NCBI RefSeq assembly: GCF_036324505.1
Contig: NC_086368.1
Coordinates: 14,852,921 to 14,916,920, forward strand
Origin: Eleginops maclovinus
Taxonomy: Eukaryota > Chordata > Actinopteri > Perciformes > Eleginopidae
Direction: 5' to 3'
DNA: 64,000 nucleotides
In this document: positions 38,471 to 52,262 of the stretch, in pieces
Position numbering within the stretch: the first letter of the stretch is position 1
Layout of the letters: each line of letters opens with the position of its first letter
Notes under the pieces: model-generated
Seen by the model: only the letters and a program-made list of their open reading frames with translations
What the model was told of the DNA's origin: nothing
The model's database searches: none
Program-made: the position numbers and the translations under genes

Positions 38471-39402
38471 AACTACAGACGCACGAAGAGTACCAGTGGA
38501 GAGACAGAAAACACCAGAAATGAATAATAACTACTTTATACATATAACAAGTTTGTTCCCTTATACTGTTTTGTGGAGTCTTCCTTTCATTGCCATGAAT
38601 ACTGAACAATACAGTCAAGAGGGAAACTGTGACTTGTGTAGAATGCCAATAAAGTTATTAACAGAGCAATCAAAATGGCGAAGATGAGAGTGTGACAAAC
38701 AGTATGACTACACCTTTGTCTGTCTGATATGGTAGGGTTTTGGAAGAACCAGTCTCATTTGTTTATTGTATGTATTGAGACATTTGCATGCTTTGAATAA
38801 TGTCTCTCTTCTCTCACACATTTGACCCACGTTATGACAACACAGACAATGTTGTGTGGATGGGTCGTTTGTTTAATTTTCCAGATGCTTTTTTCTTCAT
38901 TACCAAAAACTTGAATTATCACATTAAACCAAAAAAATAAAAAGAAGATAAAAACAAGCTGTTACTCTAGTGCTGTCAGCTGTGACAAGCACTTGGTTTT
39001 GGCACCCTGGATTATTTATTTTCCTTTTTCTATGATACAAAAGCAACATTATTCTGCTGTTAACCTGTTATTGACATTATGACTGATATTATAGGAAATG
39101 TACTGACATACAAATTACCTTATTTTTTTATTTAAACATACGTGTAGTTTAATTTCTGCACAAAAAAGGAACACATCCTTGCAGATTCAATTATCAAATG
39201 AGCCAGGCACAATATTGTAGCATTCCGTGTATTCATGGCAAATCATTTATGTAACAACAGTGCACATGATTCATTAACTACTTCACCATGTCTTATGTGT
39301 ATAATCAAACCTGTCTGAAAGGGACATGTCTGAAGGTATTACTGGTACTATTGATCTGTGTGGCTGTACGTAGCTGGATGTTGACCTGTGCTAAGACGTT
39401 GG
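38471..39402 (-). other. uroc1: uroc1 3' flank
   Basis: AT-rich stretch between the mapkapk3 promoter and the uroc1 stop codon. Candidate minus-strand AATAAA signals lie at 39127-39132 and 39015-39020. No gene seen. Confidence 0.5.
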
Positions 39403-42400
39403 TTAGCCCTGCAGGGCCCGGTCCAGCACTTGCTCATCCTGCACAGGAAAAGGCATGGTGACACGCAGTTGCGCGTTCTCCTGCATGGTAAGCTGGATGG
39501 TCTCGTATGCATTTGTGTTTCCAGACCAGCAGCGACGAGCCACCTGCATCACGCACAAACAGATATGAGCATGTTATAAACAATAGGTGAAGTTGGACAC
39601 TAATCATGCTGCTCTCTTATCGGCACTCTAACCCCATTGGAGACGTCCCAGTTGAGCATCAGTCTGGCACGCTTTGCAGCCTCCTCAGAGCCGTCCAACA
39701 GCAAACCAAACCCTCCATTCATCACCTCACCCCTGTAGGTCAGACGAGAGATAAAGTTTAAACAAACTGAATTGGTGACAGACAAGTATTGATGAGCCTT
39801 TCACACAGATATATGCCTGTCATTGAAGCACTTACTGCAATGGCACTCACTACTCACTGGATCAGCACTTATTTGCTGTTTTACAAAATGTTTACACCTA
39901 TTTATACACATATTTATTACTTCTCCTTATGCATATACATTTACAACATCTGTGAATACATTCAGTCCAATCATTTGCAACACTTAACTTACTATAACTA
40001 TTATAGTACTATACTATTACTTTCCATATTTAATGTAAAAATGTTTCATTTGCTTTTACTTGTTGGATTTGTTTGACTTTTTCTTTTAAACATATTGCAT
40101 TGTTTGGGGGAGCCTCATGAACTTGAATGAGCAGCCATCCTTACCAGCCAACACCACCGCCATTGTGCAAAGATACCCATGTGGCGCCCCTGAATGCATC
40201 CCCAACAAAGTTCTGGACCGCCATGTCTGTAAGAACAAGGCATGTTTATATATATTTTGCTTTAATAGGACAATTCAAAGTGCTTTACATAAAACACCTA
40301 AGAGCTTGAGTCAAAACAAACTCATTTTAAAAAGGTATATTAAGGAAGTTAGTACCAGAAATATGATACATACAAACTGAACATTTTCCTGCAGTGTTAC
40401 TTTATCAAGTTGAGGAAGAAAAGCAGATTTGTTATATAGTATTTCTATCTTAGTAATGACAATCAATCGATTCTGTGTAAACTGTAGTGTTTGTCCTTTA
40501 TGTTTGTGTACATCTTGAGCCATTAGTCTCCTACACAGCTGTAATGAACGTACCACATACCTGCACAGAAGGCAGATCCATCATACACATTAGAGGTTTC
40601 TCTGAAGGGGCTGTCTGTGCCACTAACATCATGATGGTCTCTGCTAATAACCACAGGAGCCTAAACAACAAAAATAACACAAGACACTTGAGACTTCAAA
40701 ACAAACTCAATATCATGCAGACCGCAGTCGACATGAAATAATCTTCTTAGCAGACATTTTATCCTCTTACTGAAACTATTCCGTCAGCGATAGCCTGGTT
40801 TATAGCCAAAGCAATGCAGACTCTTCCTTTCTGGTCTGAGTAGAGGATTCTGGCTTGGGATCCCACAACCTAACCAAATAAAACACAGATAGAAAATCCC
40901 TCTAGTTGCATATCTTTTAAATCAGATTTTCATTAGGTGATAGAGTTGGCTGCCCAGAAGGTTACTCACCATGTTGTGTTTTCCAGCCTCTCTGATCCAG
41001 CGGATGTTATCATTGTACTGCTGTCTGATGCGATCTGTCACTTTGGCACTGATTTCCTCCAGGACAGTAGCAGCGATATTGTCCGTTACAGAAAGATCTT
41101 TGGGGTCTCCAGATGTGCACACCCAGCGAAAGGGGCCAAAGCCCAAAGAGAAAATGTCCCTGCAGCCAAGGTAGATGGAGAGAGATCATTCAATGAGAGA
41201 AGAAAATATCAGATTTTTACAGAGTCCTATCACCGGATGATGTTGGATAAAATATAAGAAATAACATCTCACCCCATAATGTGCTGGACATAAGAAGGGT
41301 AACGAAATTCTGTTGCTCCTCCGCCAACCTTTTCTACATCTGCTCCTGTAAAAACAAGAAACACAATTCTCTTCAGTGGTCTGTTATTGGGCTGAATGAT
41401 AACGATGATATTAGAGTGTATTGTGTGGGGGGTGAATTACTGACCAGCTCTCTGGGCCTCCAGGAGAAAAGCATTGCCGTAGTCCCAAAAGAACATCCCA
41501 GCTTCAGACAGATTATTGATCGCCTTAACGTGTCTTCGGAGGCTGTGAGCGCATATAGAAAACATGTTATTTTAACACCCATTATGTCATGTATGACACC
41601 AGGGATCTAGAGTTTGGTGGAGTCGTAAAAGTAGCAATGGATTATGGGAGTTTGGCATTGCAGCCAGGTTTTTAACCAACCATTTTATTAAAGCCAAAAT
41701 ATGTGAAGGGTCTCTTCCTCTCCAAGAAACAAGTAAATTAAATGGATGAAAATATCAGTTGTCAAGCCCAGCTCAGGGGAAAGCTGAGATCCAAGGGGGA
41801 TGAGCTACACATTTTTGCTTAGCTTGTGTCTCTACTAACCCAAGATGCAAGGCCAATGACTAAAAAGATTTCATCTGGATCAAATGTATATTTAAAAACG
41901 ACCAAAATCTGAAAAATGCGTTGTAAACAGTTGGCATAAAACTAGATTAAAGGTCTTCTGGCACACAACCAAAGCACCAATGCATGTGCACAGCGGGAGA
42001 GACCATTGAAACAGACTACTACATTTATTCAAGTTAAACAGATTCATCTTGCTTTGAAAATTGTTAGAAATATTTGTGATTATGTAGGTGTACTTATCAC
42101 AAAAGTATACAACATTTTAATGTGTAAAGGTTACATCATGTACCTTTAATGGACCGATATATTTCTGAAAGTATAACATACAAAAGCTAATCTCTGTGAT
42201 TCAAATGACCTTTCTTGGACCATGGTGATGAAACGGTTGGGATCCGTCATCATGAGCTGATTGGCCTGGCGGAAGCTGAGCTGCACTGGGTAGTAGCCTC
42301 CGTTGTACGGGTTGTGAAGCGACGTCTGATCTGAACCCAAATCCACCAGCAGCTCCCCTGTCCTCTCATACTCCAACAGCAGCCTCTCCCTGAATGAAAA

Positions 42401-45400
42401 GTGAGAATAAAGTAGGACAAAGAGGTCAAGAGAGTGGAACAAGAGGTGCCAGTGTCTCTGTATCTGCAGACCTGGGTCAGAAACTCACCATAAGTCCACA
42501 ATGTTGCCATGGTAGCCCATACTGAGAGGAGTCTTGGAGCTCTTGGCCTCCCTGAAAAACAAAAAATAATCAATGTCTGATTAGGTTATCCGACAGCAGA
42601 CAGGTTTACCTATTGGAGACATCTTACTGTCTTGTCTGCGGATAAGAGCTTTGCTATCATGATTAACATTTAACAATAGACAGCTCATGCAGGTAACGGC
42701 GAAGCCATGTTAAGTGATTCAAGCTTCAGTCAAAATGTTAGGAGCTAGTACTACACCTGAGTAATTCCATTTCATGACAATATCCTTCAATTCCTCAACA
42801 TTTCAAAAGGAAATTGTTCCTCTTTTAGTTGTCTTGAAAGCATTAGTTGGTTATCTGAGCATAGTGATAGTGATATTCTCAGTAACTCCCAAAATATTCT
42901 ATTATTTTTGAATAATCTAACATCTGACAGTCGAACGCTAACGGGGGCACTTTTTCTACATTTGGTCATTTTTTACAGTATGGTTTTGTCAGTTTTACTT
43001 AAGAATACAAGTAATCATCCTCCAGCTCTGCAATGTAGGGATTTTAAAAACAATAAGAAACTTTATTTCATGAATCAGCTCTTGACTTTATTGGATATAA
43101 TTGATATCTTAATGATGTACAAAGAAACTCACACATATTCAAAGTGTGTCATACTGATTTAAAAGTGAAATGTTATGCAGCAATGATTTTAAATAATGAT
43201 TGACACACCTATAACCACTTTTATATTTTGTTACCTGATGCGTTTAATACAGTGGTCCATGCTGCTAGTGACCTCCATCAGCCAGCCCTGCTCATGTCTC
43301 TTTCTGAGTGGAGCCTCATCCACCTACATGAAAATCATATTCAAGTAAACATACTCGACTTTCTCCTTTTTCTTTTTGTTCTGTCAGCAGTGAGTACGAA
43401 TAAGAAATTAAACTTAACCAGCTGACCTCAGCAATCACGCCAATGCATCCGGCAATGACGGCAGCTTTAGCCTGAGCTCCACTCATGCCCCCCAGGCCAG
43501 AGGTCACAAACACACGGCCGCTCAAATCATCAGACCCAAGGTACCTCCGGCCAGCATTTAGCACTGTTAGCTGCACAGAAAAGCATCAGGATACAAATCA
43601 GGAACTAAAACACTACTTCTAATACACACTCAATGTTATAATTTCAAGCAGTGGTCTCCAACATTTCTGACAAGTAACCTTAACCTTAATACGTAACTTA
43701 GTAAAAGTAAACTCTAAAAATGACGTGTAATTTTGTTTGGAAGAATAATTCTTTCCTCTAGTTTCATCTCATTACTTTTATCCAATCATGCAACCTCATC
43801 AAATATGAACCCATGTTTTGCATAATGAAATGAAGGTGTGTGCACAAAAATGAATCACAAACCATAGTGCCATGAACAATCCCTTGAGGTCCAATGTAGC
43901 AGTAGCTTCCTGCTGTCATTTGACCATACCTATAAACGAATAAACAAAATGACACACATAACATCAAGACACCTGCATCCACCTCAGAGGTTTGATAAAG
44001 CATCATCCATCCGAAATGCAACAACTTACATTGACACGCCGAGGGCAAACATCTTTTCATACTGATTTCTGGAGGAGTAATTTGGAATAACCTGAGTAAT
44101 GAAAAATAGGAAAAAGATTGTGAGTGTCAGTACAAAGGTGAGCATGCGTGCTGAACGTCTGTGTCGTGTGTTGGGCTGCTACCATGCCGTTGGTGATGAT
44201 GGCACGAGGTGATGAAGGCAGGCTGGGGAACAGGCCCATGGGATGACCGCTATACATGACCAGAGTTTGTTCTTCTGTCATCTCGCTCAGGTAGTGCATC
44301 ACCAGACAAAACTAAACCCAGGCACATATTCATCTTTTATACTTCATCTATTTAGACCCTATACATTCTCTGCATGAACACAAGATAACTTACCTGGGCC
44401 CAGTTACTGAACACCTGTCCATTCCCGCCGTAGGTGACGAGCTCCTGGGGAAACTGAAAGACAAAGAACAGTTAACCACAGTCGAGATAAACACTTCAAA
44501 AAAAGAATGGCCATGCTTAATTACAGAGTTACTACAAGCTGTGTGAGAGGCTCACCTGAGCAACGGCTGGATCCAGGTTGTTCATGATCATTAGCATGAT
44601 GGAGGCAGCTTGGCGTGTGCGGCACGGGTACTGATCTATGGGGTAAGCTCTGAGGAGACAGGGAGACACTCACATCAGTGTGGTGGGGGAAACTAAGACA
44701 ACATATCATATACCATCTCGCTTAGAACACTTTCATACTAAGCAAGACTATTGCTCAACAGAAGCCACTGTGGACACAGGTTTAAGTTACAGGACGACAC
44801 ATTGATTTCTATTCCTGGTGAGGTACAGTGTGTTTTAGTACAACTATTGAAATGTTTATCTAAAGTCCTGAAGACAGTAGAAATCTAGCTATCTCTGGCA
44901 TTGCGGTGATTATACAGCAATGTCTATCCAAAATTAGCTTGGACTAGCCATCATTTTTAAACATCTTATGCAGCAGAGATTGTCATTACATTGACAGACA
45001 TATCAGTAAGGATAATAGTGGACCAACATGGTACTGTGCCGTAGTTTTGTTCTATTAATTTTGTATTCATATTTTATTAAATCAATTTAAGAAATTGAAG
45101 GACTTTTGTCAACAAATTAATATAAGTTGCATAAAAAGGAATACCAACCAATACAAAATACATTATTAAATATCACTATGGATATTTGCTCAGGTTTCCT
45201 CACCTCATGCGTAATGTGGGGCAGAAGCGGTACATGTAGATGTGCCCGTACTGCCGCAGTTCTTGAGCAAATTCAGGTGCAAGTGTTGCATGGTGGGAAG
45301 GAGGGAAATAACGCAATGCATTTCTCAGCGCCAGCTAGAGGGAAAAGGGACATTTGCAGTGGGTTAATGAACACACACTGTATTTATAGATTAATGGAAG

Positions 45401-46518
45401 TGTAGATGTTTTACATTTTTTGGATAACGGGCAGGCAGTCTCTTTTAATCTTTAACTGAACCTTTGCTCTGAGATTGGGAAATCCTTTGAGGACTTTCGA
45501 GAATAATCAATTTTTTTGGATGGCTCACGAGACAACAACGGTGATGTGATAAGTCAGAGTACACAGCATGGAATTATGTCAATTTTGTCTCTACATCTAA
45601 CACATTTACAGTAAAATTGTCTGACATAACAGTGAGCGTTTACCTCCCTTAGCTTACTCACACATCTGTCATTTATATTTCTTCTGTTTGATAGTTGTTT
45701 GACAGCAGCCAAGCTGGTGTGGTGTATTAAATCGGTTCATACATACAGTTAGTTAAATCAGTTCATATACAGTTAGTTACTCTCTGAGGTCATAGAGAGT
45801 GCAGAGAGTGATGTTGTACAACAGGGTGTTGTAAAACAAACCTCTGAAATATGTCAGAAGGCCTCCATGGATGAGTAAGAAAAAGACAAACATATATCTC
45901 ACCTTATTTGGGTACGCGCAAGACATGTTGTACAAACGTATAGCTCACCTTATTTGGGTACACATTCTTATAGAACATCGCATTTGGTCACACACACACA
46001 CATTTTCTCCTATAAATTGCATGCACAAAGAGATTTCGGGGGGACTTCCACAATTGGTTCTGGGAACCTCGTATTGCCCGTGTTGGTGTATGATACTATG
46101 CTGTTGTAATAAACCTTATTATATACAAGCTGGTGTCTCCGGAGACTTCTTCATCATCTTCACAAACATCACTACAAGATATACTTCACTGGCCTATGTA
46201 CAGTGCTGTTTATTAGAAATATATCCTCATTTGAGAGTATTATTCACAGAAAGTATTTTTACTCAGTGTAAGGGAACAACTAGCGACATTAATGATTGCT
46301 TCATTTCACTCAGCTGTGCACGTAAAATCCTTTTTAAGCAATAGCAGCTCTGGAAACTGATATATAAATGATTGATTGACAAACTGACTCACCCGCTCCT
46401 CCTCTGCTGTAAGGTTGGGGGTCCGGATAGGTGCATGCGGCACATTGGGGACTCTTCCCCGGTTGGGAGGCAGTGGGTCTAGGGATAAACCGCTGCATAT
46501 CTCCTTTAAAGAAGACAT
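39403..46518 (-). CDS. uroc1: Urocanate hydratase
   Basis: Second enzyme of histidine breakdown, converting urocanate to 4-imidazolone-5-propionate with tightly bound NAD+, mainly in liver cytosol. Nineteen exons in transcript order: 46518-46393, 45334-45204, 44649-44556, 44453-44394, 44311-44183, 44091-44030, 43929-43863, 43570-43427, 43323-43235, 42551-42489, 42389-42210, 41542-41445, 41345-41273, 41159-40970, 40869-40771, 40660-40561, 40226-40145, 39732-39633, 39543-39403. They give 675 residues (human 676). Visible are TYGGNGQVFSNW, MTAGSYCYIGPQGIVHGT, the NAD-binding SGLGGMSGAQAKAA (247-260), DLGSDQTS, NPYNGGYYPVQLSF, and GFGPFRWVCTSGD, where Cys453 matches the active-site Cys of the family. 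HNGGGVGWGEVMNGGFG near the C-terminus is also conserved. The frame is intact in every exon, so the gene should be functional. Confidence 0.97.
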
Positions 46519-47110
46519 CCTGGTGAGGATTTTCTGTCACACACTTGAGCAGACACCAGAACAGAGATCCTGCTGGAGATGAAGGCAGCTCTACCCCTCA
46601 CTGCAAACCGTCCTCTATGGACAGAAAACTTTTAGGGCGATGACTTTCCCCTTATTGTCTCATTGGCTTTTTGCTCGTCTTTGCCCTCCACAATCCACCA
46701 ATGGTACGCCGGTGTTTGGTAATTATTGATCACTGCGGTAGTTTGAAGCAGGACATGCTTCAGTGGACAAACACTGCGACTGACCTCTGACCTCTGATGT
46801 TAGATAGTTACACCCCCCACAGATACACACATCTTTACCTAATAATATCACATGGAAAAAATTGATTTACAGCTCAATATGATACTTTTGATGATGTCCA
46901 GTGATGCAGATTAATTATGCGATGGTAAAGACAATGTGTACTGAGTTCTAGGAAAGTATCCTCCCAAAAATGATAAGCTACTCTTGTAAAAGTTGAATAA
47001 CATGGTGAATTACTATCAAAGATTTGAATCAACATAGGAAAAGAAAGAGACCCAGTGACAGGGGTTATTTTTCATTAATTGCAGAAGTTAGTCAATTCAA
47101 TTGATGTGAA
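46519..47110. other. uroc1: uroc1 upstream region
   Basis: Holds the uroc1 5' UTR and promoter. There is no CpG-rich island and no GTTAGC cluster, in contrast to the broadly expressed genes of the window, which fits a tissue-restricted gene. No other gene seen. Confidence 0.45.
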
Positions 47111-47114
47111 TTTT

Positions 47115-48283
47115 ACATTCCCGGCCAATAAAAAGGTCACCACCTGGACCTTTAACTAAGCAAACAGGTAAGGGCCTGCCATTGGATAATTACTGCATGG
47201 GTGATTATGTTTCAGCTGGCAACAAGTTATTTAACCCTAACTGATGCATTGAGTAGCTTCTCACAGTCGAAAGACATATCTGTGGTCGTGGAAAAGATGT
47301 TAATCTGATTCAGAAGGGTCAAATTATTGGTATGCATCAAGCAGAGAAAACATCTAAGGTGATTACTGAATCTACTAAAATCAGGTTAAGAACTGTCCAA
47401 TGCATTTTGTTAAAAACTGGAAGGACAGTGGGGAAACCTCACCTTCGGGGTAGGAATGTGGTCGGAAAAAAATCTTGAATGATCATGATCGGCGATCATT
47501 TAAACGTTTGGTGAAATCAAATGGTAGAAAAACAACAGTAGAACTCACGGCTATGTTTAATAGTGAAAGTAAGAGCATTTTCCACACGCACAATGCGAAG
47601 GGAACTCAAGGGATTGGGACTAAACAACTGTGTAGCCGTAAGAAAACCACTTGTCAGTGAGGCTAATCGGGAAAAACGGCTTCAATTTGCTAGGGAGCAT
47701 AAAGATTGGAGCAATGGAAGAAGGTCATGTGGTCTGATGAGTCCAGATGTACCATGTTCCAGAGTGATGGGCGCATCAGGGTAAGAAGAGGTAGCTGAAG
47801 TGATGCACCCATCATGCCCAGTGCCTACTGTACAAGCCTGTGGGGGCAGCGCTATGATCTGGGGTTGCTGCAGTTGGTCTGGTCTAGGTTCAGCAACATC
47901 ATGTGCCCAAAGAATGAGGTCAGCTGACTACCTGAATATACTGAATGGATTTTTTCTTCCCAGATGGCACAGGCATGTTCCAAGATGACAATGCCAGGAT
48001 CCATCGGGCTCAAATTGTGAAAGAGTGATTCAGGGAGCATGAGACATCATTTTCACACATGGATTGGCCACCACAGAGTCCAGACCTGAAACCGATTGAG
48101 AATCTTTGGAATGTGCTGGAGAACACTTTGCGGAGTGGTCCGAATCTCCCGTCATCAATACAGGATCTTGGCGAAAAATGAATCAAGACAGAAATAAATG
48201 TTGTGACATTGCAGAAGCTCGTGGAAACGATGCCACAGCGAATGCGTGCCGTAATCAAAGCTAAAGGCGGTCCAACGATTTGG
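47115..48283 (+). pseudogene. Dead Tc1/mariner-type transposon with transposase remnant
   Basis: From about 47268 the + strand gives pieces of a Tc1-like transposase in shifting frames: ERHICGRGKDVN, then a stop near 47477, [98 protein letters not shown], and MPQRMRAVIKAKGG near 48240-48270. The segments carrying the catalytic acidic residues (WSDES, DDNARIH, PIENLW) are still readable, but stops and frameshifts have destroyed the frame. The left end near 47115 (ggccaataaaaaggtcacc) looks like a Tc1-type terminus. A matching right inverted repeat is not visible. Confidence 0.88.
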
Positions 48284-49815
48284 TTGAATTCATTGAAGAC
48301 AGATCCATTCAAAGAAAAGTAATATTATTGTAGCAAACACTTTCTTCCCAAAGAGGCCCTCTGCTATAGAAACTCACACAGTTCACACATCCGCTCTTTT
48401 TGACAGTGTGTACTTGCAATATGGTGAGTTAGCACAGCACCAGTTCATTATTGCGATGTCACGCCTGGGACATGTAAGAAGTAAACACAAAAAAACAAAC
48501 ATTATAAAGGATAATTTATTATAAAAAATGTCATCAATATTTCCGTCAAATCACATCAGTCAGTCCTGTGTTGGACGAGAATGGTTCAGGTCAGTTCAGC
48601 TGAGGTAAAGTTGTATAACTGACCTTTTTCTACACCACAGATGGCAATCAAGACTGCTCAGTAAAAATTGTAAGGTTATCTTCAGTAGCAACTTATTATC
48701 ATTAGTATTATCCCTATTATAAACCTTCAGTCAAATATATGAAATTGACCAAAAAGAAAGTAAACTTTGTATAGCACAGTTACATACATCATAAGAAACT
48801 CTGCAGCTATGAATTCATCTGCTGATAGTTTCTCGATTAAACGTTTGGTCTGTAAAATGTCATGTGAAAAAGTTGGTCTTGTCTTGTCTGTCGGTCTATA
48901 ACCTTCAAATATGCTGTTAAATATTATACACACTAAATAATTATCCATATTTGAAAGGTTAATTAACAGGTTTTTCTACCATCTTTGCATTTAAAATGAC
49001 TCAACAGCTAATCGATTATCCAAAGAGTTGAGCTGGATCAACTTATCGCTGCAGCTCCAAGAGACAAAGGAAAGGAAATAATACACTGAGTGTGCAGTGT
49101 CAAATAAACGTGGTACACTACTGAAGGCTCCTCATTGAATATTTTTTATCTTGTATAGCCTTTATCCGAAGGCAGGATTTCACAACTTTATTCAAACACT
49201 CAACATAGTCGTTGCATTGATAATATAGTTTCACACAACTATAAGCCCATATTATTCATAAATAGATAATTTAGTTCAACTGAAAATAAACGTCATGATT
49301 GTTTTTAACATATTTACTTTTTAACACGGTTTTGTCCTCTGTTCTTCTGCAAGGAAAAGTCCAAAACCAAATGTAAGTGCTTATCTCCTTTGCTCTGCAG
49401 GACAATTAATATTATATAATTGAATTTAACTTAATATATGTTTTGTTTTCACAATGGCACACCTTACTTGTTTTGGAATATTTGATCTTTCATTCTAAAG
49501 CTGAAGATATTTTATCCATAGAGATATTTACATCACATCAAGTTTACATAAAGCATGTTTTCATAAAGCAGAAGCCACAGACTTTGAGTAACCAGCCACA
49601 TTATCTTTCCTGCTAAAGTCTTCTTTTTATCAAGCCTAACAACATGAAAGAACGTTTTCCTGCACCTTAGCTTGTTGAACTAGTAACTAAACAAATATTC
49701 AATAGAGAAACGAGGCCAGGCCACTCAGCCTGCAGTCTGCTGTTAAAAAACCACTGACACCTACAGCCACTGAGAGCATAATAAGCTTTTTGGATACACC
49801 CTCAAAAAGGTTTTT
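48284..49815. other. Intergenic region between the Tc1 remnant and chchd4
   Basis: AT-rich. It contains one interspersed repeat copy (48812-49065). Minus-strand AATAAA at 49817-49822 is the likely chchd4 poly(A) signal, giving a short 3' UTR. No gene seen. Confidence 0.5.
48812..49065 (-). repeat. Degenerate teleost interspersed repeat (AATCGATT family)
   Basis: On + it reads ctgctgatagtttctcgatt at one end and aatgactcaacagctaatcg near the other, then gctgcagctccaagaga. This is the inverted arrangement of the copy at 22390-22650. Mutated and non-coding. Confidence 0.5.
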
Positions 49816-49959
49816 CTTTATTTAAAAAATAATTTCAAAAGTAACTGTAAAAAAAAAAAAGAAACACCGATGTTATTTTTGAATGCAAGAAGCAAAGACT
49901 TAATGTGATATCAGTCTGACTGTTAAGTCTTGGCTTTACATTGTAACCATGACTCATCA

Positions 49960-52262
49960 CTAGCTTTCCACTGAGCCCTCTGTGTTTGGTTGCATACTCT
50001 CAGAGTCCGGCTCAGTGGCAGATGTTGAGTTGGCACCTGCTGTTTCTGCAGATGCAGAGTTTTGTGAGGTCTGCTCTGTTTCTGATGATTGTTCTTGCAC
50101 CTTGTCATCTTCTTGTGGATAGAGCTCAGGGTAACGCTGTATACACTCCTGCATGGCCCTGAAATGCTCCAGGCATTCAGACCCCTTCACTTCCTCCTTA
50201 CTGTAGTGGAAACAGGAGAAGGCATCTTTAAATTCAGTCCCACAGGGACCGCTGGCCATCCCACCCAGACAGGGGCAGTTCCAGTTGATATCCCCACTGG
50301 GAAGAATAAGACCTAGAATGAGAAAAGAGGATAATGCACATCAAACTAGACCCTTTTGAGGCTGTGGTGGAGAGGAGGACTCTGAACAAACTGTTGTCCA
50401 TAATGGATAACCCCACCCTCTCCACCTGCAGCTGGAAAGACAGCAGAGCTCCTTTTCCAACAGACTGCTCCAGCTCCGCTGTCACACGGACAGGTACAGG
50501 AGAACATTCCTGCCCACTGCAATAACACTCTACAACAATTCCCCTCTGGCTGGCAGACAACACACTTTACACTTACATTTTACACTGTACACTTATGTTA
50601 TATCTTCATTTAATATTCCATTCCATTGCACTATTCACTATCTGTATATTTCTTTTTTTTATTTCTTATTTTTATTTGTTTCATATTGTGTTGTATTTTG
50701 CTGGGGTAACAAAAAACTTTGGGACAAATAAAGTATTTCTGATTCTGATCTGTAATATAAATGTATATTTTTTTCAACCCACACCCAAGCTATGATTCAG
50801 ACGAGGTTCTTTCTGGTAATTTGTACTGCTCCTCACCTCGCTCCTCATATGGGTCATCAGGATCTTCCTCTACGAGCTCAGCACTGCTGGGTGTTGCATG
50901 ATCCTCTTTGGTGACAAAAATAATTCGGTCCTTACCTGTTGTGTTAAATTTGGAAGGACAACACAAACAAATGTGCAGTGATCAGTACTGCGGCATATAA
51001 TCAAAACCAACGGCAGGCTACAGCATCTATGAAGGCGTTACTTGATTTACATTCTATAACAACGTAAAGATGGTTAAAATGGTAAAAAAAAAATTAAAAA
51101 AAGCTTCAGCAGTTGCAGGCGAGACCCGATCGGAAAAATTCTCCATATACATTTTATTTCTTTGATATAGGTGTAAGATTGAGACATACATACCGGCTGA
51201 TAATTATAAAAAAAAGGGTTGAAAAGGTTTAGACATTGACATTACATAGTTTGTCCAACAGAGACATCTGTTAAAAAATGCTTTTACAACAAAACATTTA
51301 AATGCTTCAAATCGTGTCAAGGTCAATACTTCAATTAACTACATTTCTTTGAATCCTCGAAAAACTCTTAATACCTTATTTAAAAACTATATTGTGTTAA
51401 CTCATTTTTTAACATCTAACTCATCAAAAGTCCTTATTCTGAACACATTTTAGTGGGAGTTTGTCAAACACCTGCTTGAGCAACTGTTTAACGAATGTAA
51501 ATGTAATGCATTCATTTTTTATGTTTGTTGGGCAGAACAGGTTATTTGATTTACGTGTTGGTTCTGGGACATTATGAGCAGCATTGAACAGTATTTTCTG
51601 ACATCTTAGGAACTAAAACGATTTATTTAAAAAATAAAAACATCAAACATCAAAACACTGAGGATAAGTATGGCAAAACACAAAATAGGACTTAGAGCAG
51701 GAGAAATTAAACTATCAGGACCCTCTGAAACATTGGAAGAAGCCCCTTGAAAATACTGTTTTAAAGTAAAAGGTCAGCCAAAGCACTGCTTTAAGATCTA
51801 AGAATTGACTGTATGTTGTGAGCTTACATGTTTATTTACTTTTTAGTAGTAGTAGTATACATATTTGTCAAATTAATGTAATCAAGTATAATAGATCCCC
51901 TTGAAGCTGAAGAAGACAGTACCTCAAAATGAAGTACTTGAGCTTTTACCGAGTTTTTTTCAACTCACACCAAAACCATGTTGTTTTCATGATGAAAATA
52001 AAACAAAGACAATAATTATATGACCCCACTCAAGGTGACTATCTATCAAAATATGGCACTATGAGAAAGCTTAAAATCCTGTTGACTCACGAAGTCAATA
52101 AGTAAAGATGCAACACTCCTGCATCTCATCCTACCATGTTTGTATACATGTAAATACACGAACATTAATTTTCATTCAAACTCAAATGAACTTCAGGGTT
52201 AGCTTTCCAGTGGAGTTAGCCGGCTAGCACAGCATGTTACCTTCATCTCTGACCGAGCTCAT
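49960..52262 (-). CDS. chchd4: Mitochondrial intermembrane space import protein Mia40/CHCHD4
   Basis: Oxidoreductase of the intermembrane space that inserts disulfides into incoming small Cys-rich proteins and is re-oxidised by ALR/GFER. Three coding exons: 52262-52241, 50935-50837, 50312-49960, giving 157 residues (human 142). The redox-active CPC motif is Cys53-Pro-Cys55, in NWNCPCLGG. The twin CX9C pairs are Cys64/Cys74 and Cys87/Cys97, followed by [10 protein letters not shown]. The N-terminal [15 protein letters not shown] and [16 protein letters not shown] match the family. After residue 108 the tail is longer and rich in Ser, Glu, Gln and Thr; it is expected to be disordered. Intron 2 holds a LINE 3' end in antisense. 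Teleosts often have two chchd4 copies; which one this is cannot be told here. Confidence 0.96.
50340..50752 (+). mobile_element. 5'-truncated non-LTR retrotransposon (LINE) fragment
   Basis: The + strand between about 50400 and 50580 encodes [19 protein letters not shown] and [11 protein letters not shown], typical of the last residues of a fish LINE reverse-transcriptase ORF. It continues into a T-rich 3' UTR with ttgggacaaataaagtat and ends tttctgattctgatc, the short terminal repeats usual in L2/Maui-like elements. It sits in chchd4 intron 2, opposite to the gene. Family assignment is by memory. Confidence 0.7.

Noticed and set aside
48010..48312. 100-codon minus-strand open frame
   Set aside because: Antisense shadow of the Tc1-like transposase remnant on +.
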